From: an uncultured Candidatus Saccharibacteria bacterium
Lineage (GTDB): Bacteria > Patescibacteriota > Saccharimonadia > Saccharimonadales > Saccharimonadaceae
Assembly: GCA_947428935.1 (NCBI GenBank)
Contig: CANENS010000005.1
Location: 1 to 64,000 of the forward strand
DNA length: 64,000 nt
Direction: 5' to 3'
Shown: in pieces, positions 6,764 through 14,901 of the stretch
Layout: each line of letters begins with the position of its first letter
Position numbering within the stretch: the stretch's first letter is position 1
The notes under the pieces: model-generated
The model's input: only the letters and a program-made list of their open reading frames with translations
Told to the model about the DNA's origin: nothing
Databases searched by the model: none
Position numbers and translations under genes: made by a program

Positions 6764-9448
6764 TTATTTCTTCTTTGTCTTGCGTTTGCTGGTGCTGGTT
6801 GATTTCTGGCTGGTGGCACGTATGCTGTTTTGTTTCTTTTTCGCCGTTGCTGATTGTTTAGCTTTTTTGAGGTTGATGCGTTTTTTGTTTGGTATACCAT
6901 TTTTGGCTTCGGCTATAGCCGGGGCAAGAATCAAGAAGCGGCGCAGCGAGAAGAAGACGGCGAAGGAACTAGCAAAAATGGTTAGCATGCCGAGGATGAA
7001 GCCTTGCGAGAGGATAATTTCGGCGAATTGCGGCTCAGCGATTGACGACACGACGGAACTGATGATCCCGGTGTTTGGTACGTAGGCAACGGCGCCGAGC
7101 GGTGCGAGATAGAGCAAATTGTCGTTCACTAGGTCGGAGGGTGGATAAAGTCGATTGGTGGGAGTCGTGGGACCCGTGGAGCCCTCGGCGGGGTCTTCGG
7201 GAGTAGGGGTAGGAGCTGGCTGTTCTGGCTCTGGGTCGGGCGTAGGAGTCGGCGAATCGGTGCGTCGATAAGTGACAACGAATTCGAGATCTTGGCTTGT
7301 GACGGTGCCAGAAATGTACGTTTGGTCTGGTTCATGGTTATAGACCTTGGGCGATTCGACGCTGAATTCTTCCCCTTCCGGCAACTCAACGCTATACGTA
7401 TCGGCCGCTGGTGTACCGTCTTCATAAACATAACGAACTGTGACGGTGTGCTTGGCTGGCTCTGGCGTGGGAATTCGAGTATAGGTCACGGTATGCTCGG
7501 TATCCTGATCGGTGATCACGCCAGAGACCTCGGGCTGATCTGGTATATAATCGGTGATTTCTGGCGATTTGATACTATAAGATTCCCCTTCTGGTAGTTC
7601 TTCGCTATAGGCTTCGGCCGCAGGCGTGCCATCTTCATAGACATATTTGATAATTACCTTGTGCGTGGCTGGTGTGGGGTCGGGCTGTTCGATTTTTTTG
7701 TAATACACTGTGTATTCAATATCCTCTTCGCCAAAGGTACCTTTGACTAAGGAAAGATCGGGCGTGAAATCGGCAATTTCCGGCGAAGGAACTTCGTAAC
7801 TTTCGCCAGGTTTATAATAATGCGAGAACGGCTCGGCGGCTACGGTGCCATCTTCATAGAGATAATTAACTTTGAGGTTATGGTATTTGATCGAGGTTTT
7901 GTATTCGACGGTGGAATAATCATAAGTTACGCCGCTAGCGCCCTTTAGCGAAGTATAATAGCTAGTTAGATTAGTCATTTCTCCGGCTAGATCGGAAGTT
8001 TCGGCAAAAAAGCGGAAATAGAGCGTATCCCCGGCTTGTCCAGATGGCGCCATCGTGATTGGATGAGCCAGGGTAAAGCCACTGATAGAATCGGAAGGCG
8101 GCGCAATAGCCACCGATTGCCAAGAATCTTGATCGTTCGGCGTTTTGGTGTAGGATAAAGTGTTGACGTCGAGTGGCAAAAAACCGGCAGTAGTGTGAGT
8201 TTTTACATCGTTTGGATCGTTAGGATTTTGGTCGGTGGTGGTCTCGGTGATAAAAGCAGCAAGGCGCTCGAGTTCCAGCGAGTTTTCGGGGTCACGATTC
8301 TTGATGCTAGTATCGAACTGAACGAGATTATTTTCGCTCTCGGCCACTTTGCCCACGATCTGGGCGTCAACTTGGCTGTCGGCAGAAATTGGCCAATTCA
8401 TGTTTGAAATAGTGATCTTAGTGTTTGAAGCGGTGGTGCTACGCTCGGCGTAGAAAAAGTCGAGATTAACTACATCGCCAGCTTTGAGCCCAATGTCGAA
8501 AGTTTTGGTTTGGTCGGCATAGGTCGAGCGATTATGCTCGTTTAAACTATCAATGTAATTGTATGCCCAGGCTCCGGGTTTGCCGAGTTTAGCGCGATCG
8601 CTAACATCGTTGACGTTTTGCACGTACGAGGTAACGGTACCATCGTCATTGATGTGAAAATTCCCATTGAGGGCTTCGTGCAGACCGCCAATATCGAGTA
8701 CCAAGTGCCCGTTCAGAAAAACCCAAACATCATCATCGCCGGAGAACTCAAAAAGTTCCGTGCCGTCGGCGGCAATTTTGACTGGAATGCTGAGATGTGC
8801 GGTGAAGTGGAAATTGTGTTTTTTCTTGTCGTCGTTGTTTTCTGATTGTGATGCACTATCAGATTCCGAGAAATCAACATCATCAAGTGGGAAGATATTT
8901 TGGCCACCATAGGTGTAAGAGTTGGAATTGCCTAGGCGCTGGAACGTGATTTCGCGGTCATAATGCTGCGATTTGTCGGTATCGTGAAACCAACGGTAGA
9001 AATTGTCGGAGTTCTCGACTGGGTCATGTCCAGTGACATTGGCGGTAAAAATATCATGATTTGCTGCCCAGGCGGTGGTGGAATTGGTGTAAGATGGAAC
9101 TGGTAAGCCGTCTTTGCCGAGACGATCTTTTACTACGCCTTGCAACGCTCCCGCGGTCCAATATTGACAAATCGTCCATTCGAACTGGCGATTTTGATCT
9201 TCGCAGCCATCTTGACGTTGATCCCAATAGGTGATTGGTACCGTGATTGTCTCCGGATTGCCAAGCGAAGCTACATCCCAAGACGCTGGAATACCATTTT
9301 CGTTGCGAATATTGTCGAGTGTAAGTGCACGTACTAGCGACGAAATGCCAATAATGGTCAAAATTAAAAATGAAAAACACGCAATCGCACGTGTAGCCAA
9401 ACACGTATAATGTTTGATCATTTTTTGTCGATATTTTTTTGTCGTCAT
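6764..9448 (-). CDS. Large surface protein: fibro-slime domain, three MucBP repeats, C-terminal anchor
   Basis: An 894-residue protein from the ATG at 9448. An upstream in-frame ATG at 9502 overlaps the -10 box, and the 9448 start has an AGGATG box, so I chose the latter. An N-terminal hydrophobic segment (about 16-42) is followed by a fibro-slime/PA14-like domain with the GDDDVWVFLNG motif (about 235). Three MucBP repeats follow, each with a YLYEDGT or YVYEDGT signature (about 520-730). A proline-rich linker, a VPNTG motif, a membrane span (about 817-845) and a Lys/Arg-rich tail complete it. VPNTG could be a variant sortase signal, though it sits about 25 residues before the span. Likely role: adhesion to a host or surface glycan. 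Confidence 0.85.
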   Translation of the reverse strand: MTTKKYRQKMIKHYTCLATRAIACFSFLILTIIGISSLVRALTLDNIRNENGIPASWDVASLGNPETITVPITYWDQRQDGCEDQNRQFEWTICQYWTAGALQGVVKDRLGKDGLPVPSYTNSTTAWAANHDIFTANVTGHDPVENSDNFYRWFHDTDKSQHYDREITFQRLGNSNSYTYGGQNIFPLDDVDFSESDSASQSENNDDKKKHNFHFTAHLSIPVKIAADGTELFEFSGDDDVWVFLNGHLVLDIGGLHEALNGNFHINDDGTVTSYVQNVNDVSDRAKLGKPGAWAYNYIDSLNEHNRSTYADQTKTFDIGLKAGDVVNLDFFYAERSTTASNTKITISNMNWPISADSQVDAQIVGKVAESENNLVQFDTSIKNRDPENSLELERLAAFITETTTDQNPNDPNDVKTHTTAGFLPLDVNTLSYTKTPNDQDSWQSVAIAPPSDSISGFTLAHPITMAPSGQAGDTLYFRFFAETSDLAGEMTNLTSYYTSLKGASGVTYDYSTVEYKTSIKYHNLKVNYLYEDGTVAAEPFSHYYKPGESYEVPSPEIADFTPDLSLVKGTFGEEDIEYTVYYKKIEQPDPTPATHKVIIKYVYEDGTPAAEAYSEELPEGESYSIKSPEITDYIPDQPEVSGVITDQDTEHTVTYTRIPTPEPAKHTVTVRYVYEDGTPAADTYSVELPEGEEFSVESPKVYNHEPDQTYISGTVTSQDLEFVVTYRRTDSPTPTPDPEPEQPAPTPTPEDPAEGSTGPTTPTNRLYPPSDLVNDNLLYLAPLGAVAYVPNTGIISSVVSSIAEPQFAEIILSQGFILGMLTIFASSFAVFFSLRRFLILAPAIAEAKNGIPNKKRINLKKAKQSATAKKKQNSIRATSQKSTSTSKRKTKKK

Positions 9449-9491
9449 AAGATGCCCATCCTGAATTTTAGCTATTTTAACCTTTATTTTC

Positions 9492-9519
9492 ATTATAAAC
9501 ATAAGTTTAAAAAATGCAA
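9492..9519 (-). promoter_or_regulatory. Promoter of the fibro-slime/NERD operon
   Basis: On the minus strand TTGCAT (9514-9519) and TATAAT (9492-9497) are 16 bp apart. Transcription would start inside the longest possible reading frame, which supports the start at 9448. Confidence 0.7.
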
Positions 9520-9573
9520 GGTCTGAGTAACTATGAAATACGGCGCACTTTCGTTTTCAAAAAAAAATGATTT

Positions 9574-9939
9574 ATGGGCATGCTTTTATAATTGAAATAT
9601 TCACTTCGGGTTTAGAAAAATGTACTTTTGTAATCAGAATGTTTACTCCTAGTTCTAGAAATCTTACTCTAACTTTAGAAAAGTATACTTTCGTATTACA
9701 AAAGTTTACTAAAATACATTTTCCTAATCCACCCCTGGGAAAAATAGCAAAAAGCATTAGGAAATAAGTTTTGCAGAGTTTACTGGAGATTGCATGAAGT
9801 TTACTGCCAAACTTTAGAATCTTGCTACGGAGTTTGGAAAGTTTACTGTCGATCTGGTAAATCTTACTTCTACTTCGGAAAAGTTTATTTGAGGGCCTAA
9901 GAAGTTTACTCTAAGCTTAGAATAGTTGATTGGAAGTTC
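9574..9939 (+). repeat. Array A: degenerate 21-bp repeats, about 15 units in two blocks
   Basis: Units of 21 bp share a core close to GAAAGTTTACT, followed by about ten variable bases. The first block (9574-9720) has about seven units in exact 21-bp register and the second (9771-9939) about eight. Between them lies a stretch containing CCTGGGAAAA, able to pair with the preceding ATTTTCC. Because 21 is a multiple of three, the first block stays open as a short reading frame, but no start signal supports a gene. The array fills the space between the fibro-slime gene and the next promoter. Confidence 0.85.
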
Positions 9940-10010
9940 CCTTTCTTGAAAAACAATGTATTTTATATAAAATTGGCCTGATATCTCACTACTTTATCTC
10001 GCTAGTATGT

Positions 10011-10016
10011 TATAAT
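10011..10016 (+). promoter_or_regulatory. Extended -10 before the methyltransferase-like gene
   Basis: TATGTTATAAT supplies a -10 (TATAAT) with an upstream TG. No convincing -35 is seen. The start point would be near 10023, giving a leader of roughly 85 nt. Confidence 0.55.
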
Positions 10017-10105
10017 TTGAGGGTGAGGCTGATCAGAGCAAAATATGGTTGCTTTTTGTGCCTAGATCTTTAATTATAACTTCAGGAAAAGAGGAGGTGG
10101 CCGAT

Positions 10106-11206
10106 TTGTCTAACGGTAGTAAGTTGCAACTTGTAAACTCATTTGCAGGTAGTTCAGATTTACCCAGTTTAGATCCAGAGTACCATAGAGGTTGGTTTGT
10201 GCGGCAGGCAGTAAAGGGTAAGCTTTGTCGTTACCGGGCCTCAGAAGCTGAGTTGAACCACATTTCGCTGCAGCTATTGGCGTATTTTTATGCTACGGCG
10301 GATGATGAAGCACAGTTTTTGCGTGAGCGCGAACAATTTTTGGAGGTGATGTGGCCGTGGTTTAAGTCGTGGTCAGAATGTAACAAGGGGCTAGTCAATT
10401 TCATGCGAGAATATGGAGTGTATTCGCGTTATTTTATCCCGCTTTTGAAGTGCGTACCAGGTGCTTTAGCACTTTGCCCAGCTTTTGGAGAATGCTTAGA
10501 TATTTTTGGGCAGCCACAGAAAATTCCCAAAACAGACAAGCTCTACCATTTTGCGCAGAAGGACGAGATGTATGCTTTTGCACGCTTGCGGGCGGAAGAT
10601 GCTAAGCCAGCTTTGGAAAAAGCGCAGCGGATATTGGTCTTAGGGGCTGGAACCCTACAGGAAGTCCGGCAAACGCGACGGTTTTCGGCGGCGTTGGGGC
10701 GCCAGTTCGATGAACCGTGGCTGATTGCTTACGATAGTGATACCGAATTGAAAAAATATTATGCTGCGGTGCTGGATAATACATTGGAAGACTATGGTGT
10801 GGATTTTCGCTACGCTGATTTTCTTAAAGATTTATGTGATCCGAAGAATTTGCGAGCATACGAATTAATTGGTCTATGGGGTGTGGCTTCGTATCTTGAC
10901 CATGGTGATGGGCTGGAACAGCTTCTGGCCAAGCTGAAAAAGTTGCTGACAGAAAATGGGGTAATCAAATTTGATTTACAAGTTTTGGATGCTGGCCCCA
11001 AATTCCGTAAGCGTTTTTGGCAGCATACGCTTGTGTTTGACAAGGTGATTATGGGTTGGGAATCTAATATGAACCCTGCAAAATCGATTAGCGATGCAAT
11101 TCGGCGTGTAGAGGGGATTTGTGCGCGTGTGGGCCTGAAAGTGGACTATTACAAATACGATGAGCGTAACCAAATTGGGATCGTATTTCAGTGCTCGCAT
11201 CTGTAA
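10106..11206 (+). CDS. SAM-dependent methyltransferase-like protein
   Basis: A 366-residue protein from a TTG start at 10106, chosen because AGGAGG lies 8 bases before it; a longer frame opens at a TTG at 10049 without such a box. The C-terminal half has class I methyltransferase landmarks: a glycine motif (ILVLGAGTLQEV), an acidic end of strand 2 (IAYDSD) and a motif IV-like IGLWGVASYLD. The N-terminal half is helical and not recognised. It has no signal peptide. The target is unknown. It is flanked by array A and stands alone before a terminator. Confidence 0.65.
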   Translation: MSNGSKLQLVNSFAGSSDLPSLDPEYHRGWFVRQAVKGKLCRYRASEAELNHISLQLLAYFYATADDEAQFLREREQFLEVMWPWFKSWSECNKGLVNFMREYGVYSRYFIPLLKCVPGALALCPAFGECLDIFGQPQKIPKTDKLYHFAQKDEMYAFARLRAEDAKPALEKAQRILVLGAGTLQEVRQTRRFSAALGRQFDEPWLIAYDSDTELKKYYAAVLDNTLEDYGVDFRYADFLKDLCDPKNLRAYELIGLWGVASYLDHGDGLEQLLAKLKKLLTENGVIKFDLQVLDAGPKFRKRFWQHTLVFDKVIMGWESNMNPAKSISDAIRRVEGICARVGLKVDYYKYDERNQIGIVFQCSHL

Positions 11207-11211
11207 GCTTC

Positions 11212-11243
11212 AAAGGGCTCTGCCGAAAGGTGGGGCTTTTTCC
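11212..11243 (+). terminator. Terminator after the methyltransferase-like gene
   Basis: A stem with several G-T pairs (GGGCTCTGCC, loop GAAA, GGTGGGGC) is followed by a run of T, six bases past the stop codon. Confidence 0.75.
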
Positions 11244-11343
11244 TTTTAGTTGCGAGTTTTCGAGAGCTAGTTCCTGGTTATAATGTATTATGCACGTCTT
11301 ATAGTGATAGTATATCAACGATCAAGGTTTCAATGATATTTTG

Positions 11344-11373
11344 TTGACGTTTGGTTAATGCATATGCTATAAT
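11344..11373 (+). promoter_or_regulatory. Promoter of the 7TM-GAF / CAP gene pair
   Basis: TTGACG and an extended -10 (TATGCTATAAT) lie before the GTG-started membrane gene. It resembles the recurring promoter but lacks the GTGTGC and TAGG parts. Confidence 0.6.
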
Positions 11374-11405
11374 TCAGGCATAGTACGAAAGATAAAGGAG
11401 GTTAA

Positions 11406-12752
11406 GTGAGTCTTACTTCAATACTACTGTTTGCGACGTCGGTCCTAGCCGTGTTGTCGGGCTTTTCGGTCTTTGTAGGTGCTTCTAAGGTTGATCGCAA
11501 ACGTATGGCGTGGTTCTTTGCGGCGGCAGTGATGGCGGCTTTATGGTCGGTGGCAATTGCATTATTTTTAGCCTTGCCGATTAATGCGGAATCGCTGGCT
11601 CCCGTATTAATTATGGTGATTTATATTGCTTCCGCGATTATGATGGTGGCGCTTTTGGGGTTCGCGAGTTGGGATAATACAATTGGAAAAATTCTAATAA
11701 TTTGTGCAGTCTTATCAGTAATAATTGTTTCGGCAGTCGTCTTGCACGACACATCCGTGCTTTTCGCAGGGTTCACTTTAAGTAACCAGGGTAATTCTGT
11801 TACTTTGGTGAATGGGCCTGTATATTGGCTTTATACCTTCTTTTTTATACTAAATAGTATTTTGGCTTGGTTTTTTATCCTGCAGCACTCGCGTCGAACA
11901 CGTATTAAGCGCGTGCGACAGGGTGATCATATATTATTGGTCGGGTTAATGATCACGGGTGCCTTGTCGATGATTTCAGACTTGATTCTGCCGTTGTTTG
12001 TGCGCTATGATTTGATTTGGATTGGTCCGTTAGCATTGAGCGCCACATTAGTGACTTTTTACTATGCGATTTTACGTTTTCGAGTTATTGCGATTTCGTC
12101 AAATTGGCTAAAGGCGTTATCTTATGTTGTGTTACTAGTGTCCGGCGCAGTGATTTACATGCTGATTTTCTATCTAATCTTTACGTCGTTATTTAAGATT
12201 CCGAACCCTTCATCGTCGATTCTGGTCCTGAACTTCCTTATGATCGTGATCGTACTGTTGTTAATGCCAGTGATCAATGAGCTGATTGCTTCGGCGCGCT
12301 CCATGATTTCGGTGGGCCAGGTCGATATTGCCTATGTGATCAAAAAGTTGAATCGTTTGGCGACGAAAAATGTTGACTTGCGTGAACTGGCGGGATTTTT
12401 GGCTGATCATTTGCATTTTTCCTACATCGGTTTTATTATTAATGGCAGGCTGTATGGCTCGAAAGCGCTTTCGCTTTCGGCAGAGGAGATTATGCAAATC
12501 TCGAAATTGAAGGCGGCGACTGGTGCTTCGATTTGGCAGAAGCCGAATGAAAAAGTACAGAAGATTTTTGACGAAGTTTCGTTATCTTCGGTCGCGGAAT
12601 TATATAATGCAAAAGGTAAACCTTTTGGACAGATTGTTGTGGGCAAACCGGTGGGCAAAAATGATTTTGGACGTCGCGATTTGATGCAACTAGAAATGAT
12701 TATCAACTTGGTGGCAACGGTGATCGATTCGGAAAAGCATTTGCGGGCGTAG
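11406..12752 (+). CDS. Membrane protein: 7TM sensor-like N-terminus and GAF-like C-terminus, no kinase
   Basis: A 448-residue protein with a GTG start behind AAAGGAGG. About eight membrane segments span residues 1-285, in the manner of the N-terminal 7TM region of some histidine kinases. A cytoplasmic part follows (about 295-448) with a GAF-like fold pattern. There is no histidine phosphoacceptor and no ATPase domain, so it is either a sensor without its own kinase or a scaffold. Its stop is 27 bases before the CAP-domain gene, and the two are probably co-transcribed. Confidence 0.65.
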   Translation: MSLTSILLFATSVLAVLSGFSVFVGASKVDRKRMAWFFAAAVMAALWSVAIALFLALPINAESLAPVLIMVIYIASAIMMVALLGFASWDNTIGKILIICAVLSVIIVSAVVLHDTSVLFAGFTLSNQGNSVTLVNGPVYWLYTFFFILNSILAWFFILQHSRRTRIKRVRQGDHILLVGLMITGALSMISDLILPLFVRYDLIWIGPLALSATLVTFYYAILRFRVIAISSNWLKALSYVVLLVSGAVIYMLIFYLIFTSLFKIPNPSSSILVLNFLMIVIVLLLMPVINELIASARSMISVGQVDIAYVIKKLNRLATKNVDLRELAGFLADHLHFSYIGFIINGRLYGSKALSLSAEEIMQISKLKAATGASIWQKPNEKVQKIFDEVSLSSVAELYNAKGKPFGQIVVGKPVGKNDFGRRDLMQLEMIINLVATVIDSEKHLRA

Positions 12753-12779
12753 AATACAAGTTGATAAAAAGGAGCTAGT

Positions 12780-13787
12780 ATGACAGCAAAGCTTATGCGC
12801 CAGACGAAAATGATGATTCTGCTATCTTTGAACGCAGTAGCAATTTTGATAGTCGGAGTGATGATTTTTAGTGCGATTATGCTAAACGGTGGGATTGAGT
12901 TTAAAGTAGTGGCCGAACGTAGTGATACAGTAGAATCGTCGCTGGAAGAGTTGAGTTTGATTGCGCCGGTGACGGATGAACTAGCGGCACCAGTAGCGAT
13001 TATTGCTGGAAATGCGACGACTCTGGGTGCGTCTAGTAGTACTGGTCAGAGTGAATATGTGGCGACTGGTAGCAGTACTATGAGTAGCGGTGGGATTAGT
13101 ACCGATCCTGTGCCGGCGGGGCAGCTTTGGAATGAAGACGCGATTACGATTTTCCAGACCGCGGATTTTGATATTTGCGTGGGTGGTGGTATGACCGGGC
13201 TGGGCGATATGTACTGGCAAACTAGTAATACGGGTGTGATCGCAGGGTTTTATGATGCGGCTCGGACTTGGCTGGGATATAATGCCGAAAGTTGTCGCAC
13301 TCCGCTGATCGTTGGTACTGGCACCACTGAGATTACAGCGGGCACTTATGATGGCTCGCGATATGACAAGCTGACCGTGACAGTGATTGCTCCGCCGATT
13401 GAGCAATGGAAGCGCGATGTGTTAAATCTGGTCAATCAAGAGCGGGCCAAAAATGGTTTGGCGGCTTTGGCCTGGGGGACGACTTGCGAAGAAGCGGCTA
13501 ATGTCCGGGCGCGTGAGATTATGTCAGTTTATTCACACACGCGCCCGGACGGTTCGGCTTGGTCCACAGCGTGTCCAATTCCGGAGTCTGGTGGCTTGAG
13601 CGGTGAGAACTTGAATGCTGGCAATGCGGCAGTTTCTCCGCAAACTGTGGTAGCTTCTTGGATGAATTCGCCGGAACATCGCGCCAACATCTTGAATCCA
13701 GACTTCAAAAATCTGTCCGTCGGTCTAATTTTCGACCCTAATTCGCAATATAAGACCTACTGGTCGCAGTATTTTACAACTTATTAG
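12780..13787 (+). CDS. Secreted CAP-domain (YkwD-like) protein
   Basis: A 335-residue protein with one N-terminal hydrophobic segment (about 12-35) acting as signal or anchor. A Ser/Thr-rich stretch and an unassigned middle part with two Cys are followed by a C-terminal CAP domain (about 210-335). The landmark CAP motifs are present: LVNQERAKNGLAAL at the start, HTRPDG, GENLNAG and WMNSPEHRANILNP. Bacterial CAP proteins of this type are secreted and bind the envelope or lipids; few have a proven activity. AAGGAG precedes the ATG. Downstream lies the second 21-bp array. Confidence 0.85.
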   Translation: MTAKLMRQTKMMILLSLNAVAILIVGVMIFSAIMLNGGIEFKVVAERSDTVESSLEELSLIAPVTDELAAPVAIIAGNATTLGASSSTGQSEYVATGSSTMSSGGISTDPVPAGQLWNEDAITIFQTADFDICVGGGMTGLGDMYWQTSNTGVIAGFYDAARTWLGYNAESCRTPLIVGTGTTEITAGTYDGSRYDKLTVTVIAPPIEQWKRDVLNLVNQERAKNGLAALAWGTTCEEAANVRAREIMSVYSHTRPDGSAWSTACPIPESGGLSGENLNAGNAAVSPQTVVASWMNSPEHRANILNPDFKNLSVGLIFDPNSQYKTYWSQYFTTY

Positions 13788-13878
13788 TAAGATTAATTTT
13801 CGAAGCGTATTCAAAACTGTCGAGTAAATCTTTAGAATAGGGCCACCAGCCTTGCCGGGTTTTCCCCCGGGATTCTGC

Positions 13879-14290
13879 CTCGAGGTAGTTTATTTGTCTG
13901 AGTAGTTTTTGGAAAAGCCTGAGTAAATCTTGCAATTACGAGAATAAACTTCTTGGGTTTCGGAGCATACTTTTAGTTTGTCGAAGTATGCTCTCTAATT
14001 TCGGGAGTATACTCCTAAATCTCCTGAGTAAACTTATTCTTGAGTGTAAAATCCTCGATTTTCCCAGAGGTAAAATGCAAAAACGTTTTTGAGTAAACTT
14101 TTCTAATACGATAGTGTACTTCTTGAAACTTGGAGTAAGCATTTTAATTACAAAAGTATACTTCACGAGGAGTTCGAGCATACTTTTTATTACGGAAGTA
14201 TGCTTTCAAAACCGTTGAGTAAAACATAAGTCATCTAAAAGCATATTGCTTCAAGTCCGGAGTATGCCCTGTCTATAAAAGTGTATTTTC
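13879..14290 (-). repeat. Array B: degenerate 21-bp repeats, about 20 units
   Basis: Units of 21 bp share a core near GAGTAAACTT or AAGTATACTT, the reverse complement of the array A core. Units start at 13900, 13921, 13942, 13963, 13984, 14005, 14026 and then 14091, 14112, 14133, 14154, with one-base jitter later on. A central interruption (14047-14090) contains TTTTCCCAGAGG, the counterpart of the CCTGGGAAAA insert in array A. No gene start or ribosome site supports the short frames seen in it. Confidence 0.85.
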
Positions 14291-14353
14291 TAGAAGTTTA
14301 ATTAAATTTTTGTCTGGGTTTCATTTTCTGGAGGTCTTAGCTTTAGAGCGTTT

Positions 14354-14392
14354 AACTAACATCCCTAGGGTTAAGCCTTAGGGATGTTAGTT
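14354..14392. terminator. Strong hairpin after array B
   Basis: A perfect 14-bp stem (AACTAACATCCCTA with TAGGGATGTTAGTT) around an 11-base loop. It could end transcripts from either side. No long T run follows directly. Confidence 0.65.
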
Positions 14393-14901
14393 TGGCCCTG
14401 AAATCTAAGTTGTTGAAAAGACGAATCTAATAAGAAATTGAATTGCGCAAATAGCCGCACCTTTCTTATTAGAAAGTGAAACGACTGTTGAATTTGACTC
14501 TTTCATTATGACACGTTTTGCATTGGTTTTAGTAATTTCGGATATATTGAGCTCTGGTAGGTAGACTCTATGGCTCAAAAAAGACTCGGTCATTAGACCT
14601 AGTCATACGATCATAATGATTATTTATGCTTGGTTGTGCTTGTGCCTAAAAAGTGTTGGGGTTTCTAGGTCTTAGACCCTGTGCATATTAATTATATTGT
14701 CTACGCTCGAGTAGCGGGCCAACCCTGACGACAATCCGTAATCGATGACGCCAGAGGCCCACAAACGACCGGTATTAATACTGACGGACCCCGCTGCGAA
14801 GGTAACCAGTGCTTTATCTGGAAAATTCAGCTCAAACTACAAGTTATTGTTAAACGAGGTTAACATGTATTCGTTACTAGTATGATGGAGGGTTTTTAGA
14901 T
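14393..14901. other. Non-coding gap with a GC-rich, structured island
   Basis: No convincing gene is seen. Most of the gap is AT-rich, but about 14705-14815 is clearly richer in GC and can fold: AGCGGG near 14715 can pair with CCCGCT near 14793, GGGCC pairs with GGCCC at 14756, and GTATTAATAC is a perfect palindrome. It has no tmRNA tag, RNase P or SRP signature that I can recognise. It may be a small structured RNA. Confidence 0.35.

Noticed and set aside
6065-6802. 245-codon plus-strand frame opposite the NERD gene
   Set aside because: Shadow of a well-supported gene; no ribosome site.
9567-9767. Open frame across array A
   Set aside because: It is open because the 21-bp period keeps frame; there is no ribosome site and no family match. 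The similar frame in array B (13936-14181, minus) has the same explanation.
14405-14593. 62-codon minus-strand frame
   Set aside because: No Shine-Dalgarno, no promoter and no recognisable domain.
14700-14820. tmRNA, RNase P or 6S RNA
   Set aside because: No tag-peptide frame, no GAGGAAAGTC-type core, no tRNA-like ends.
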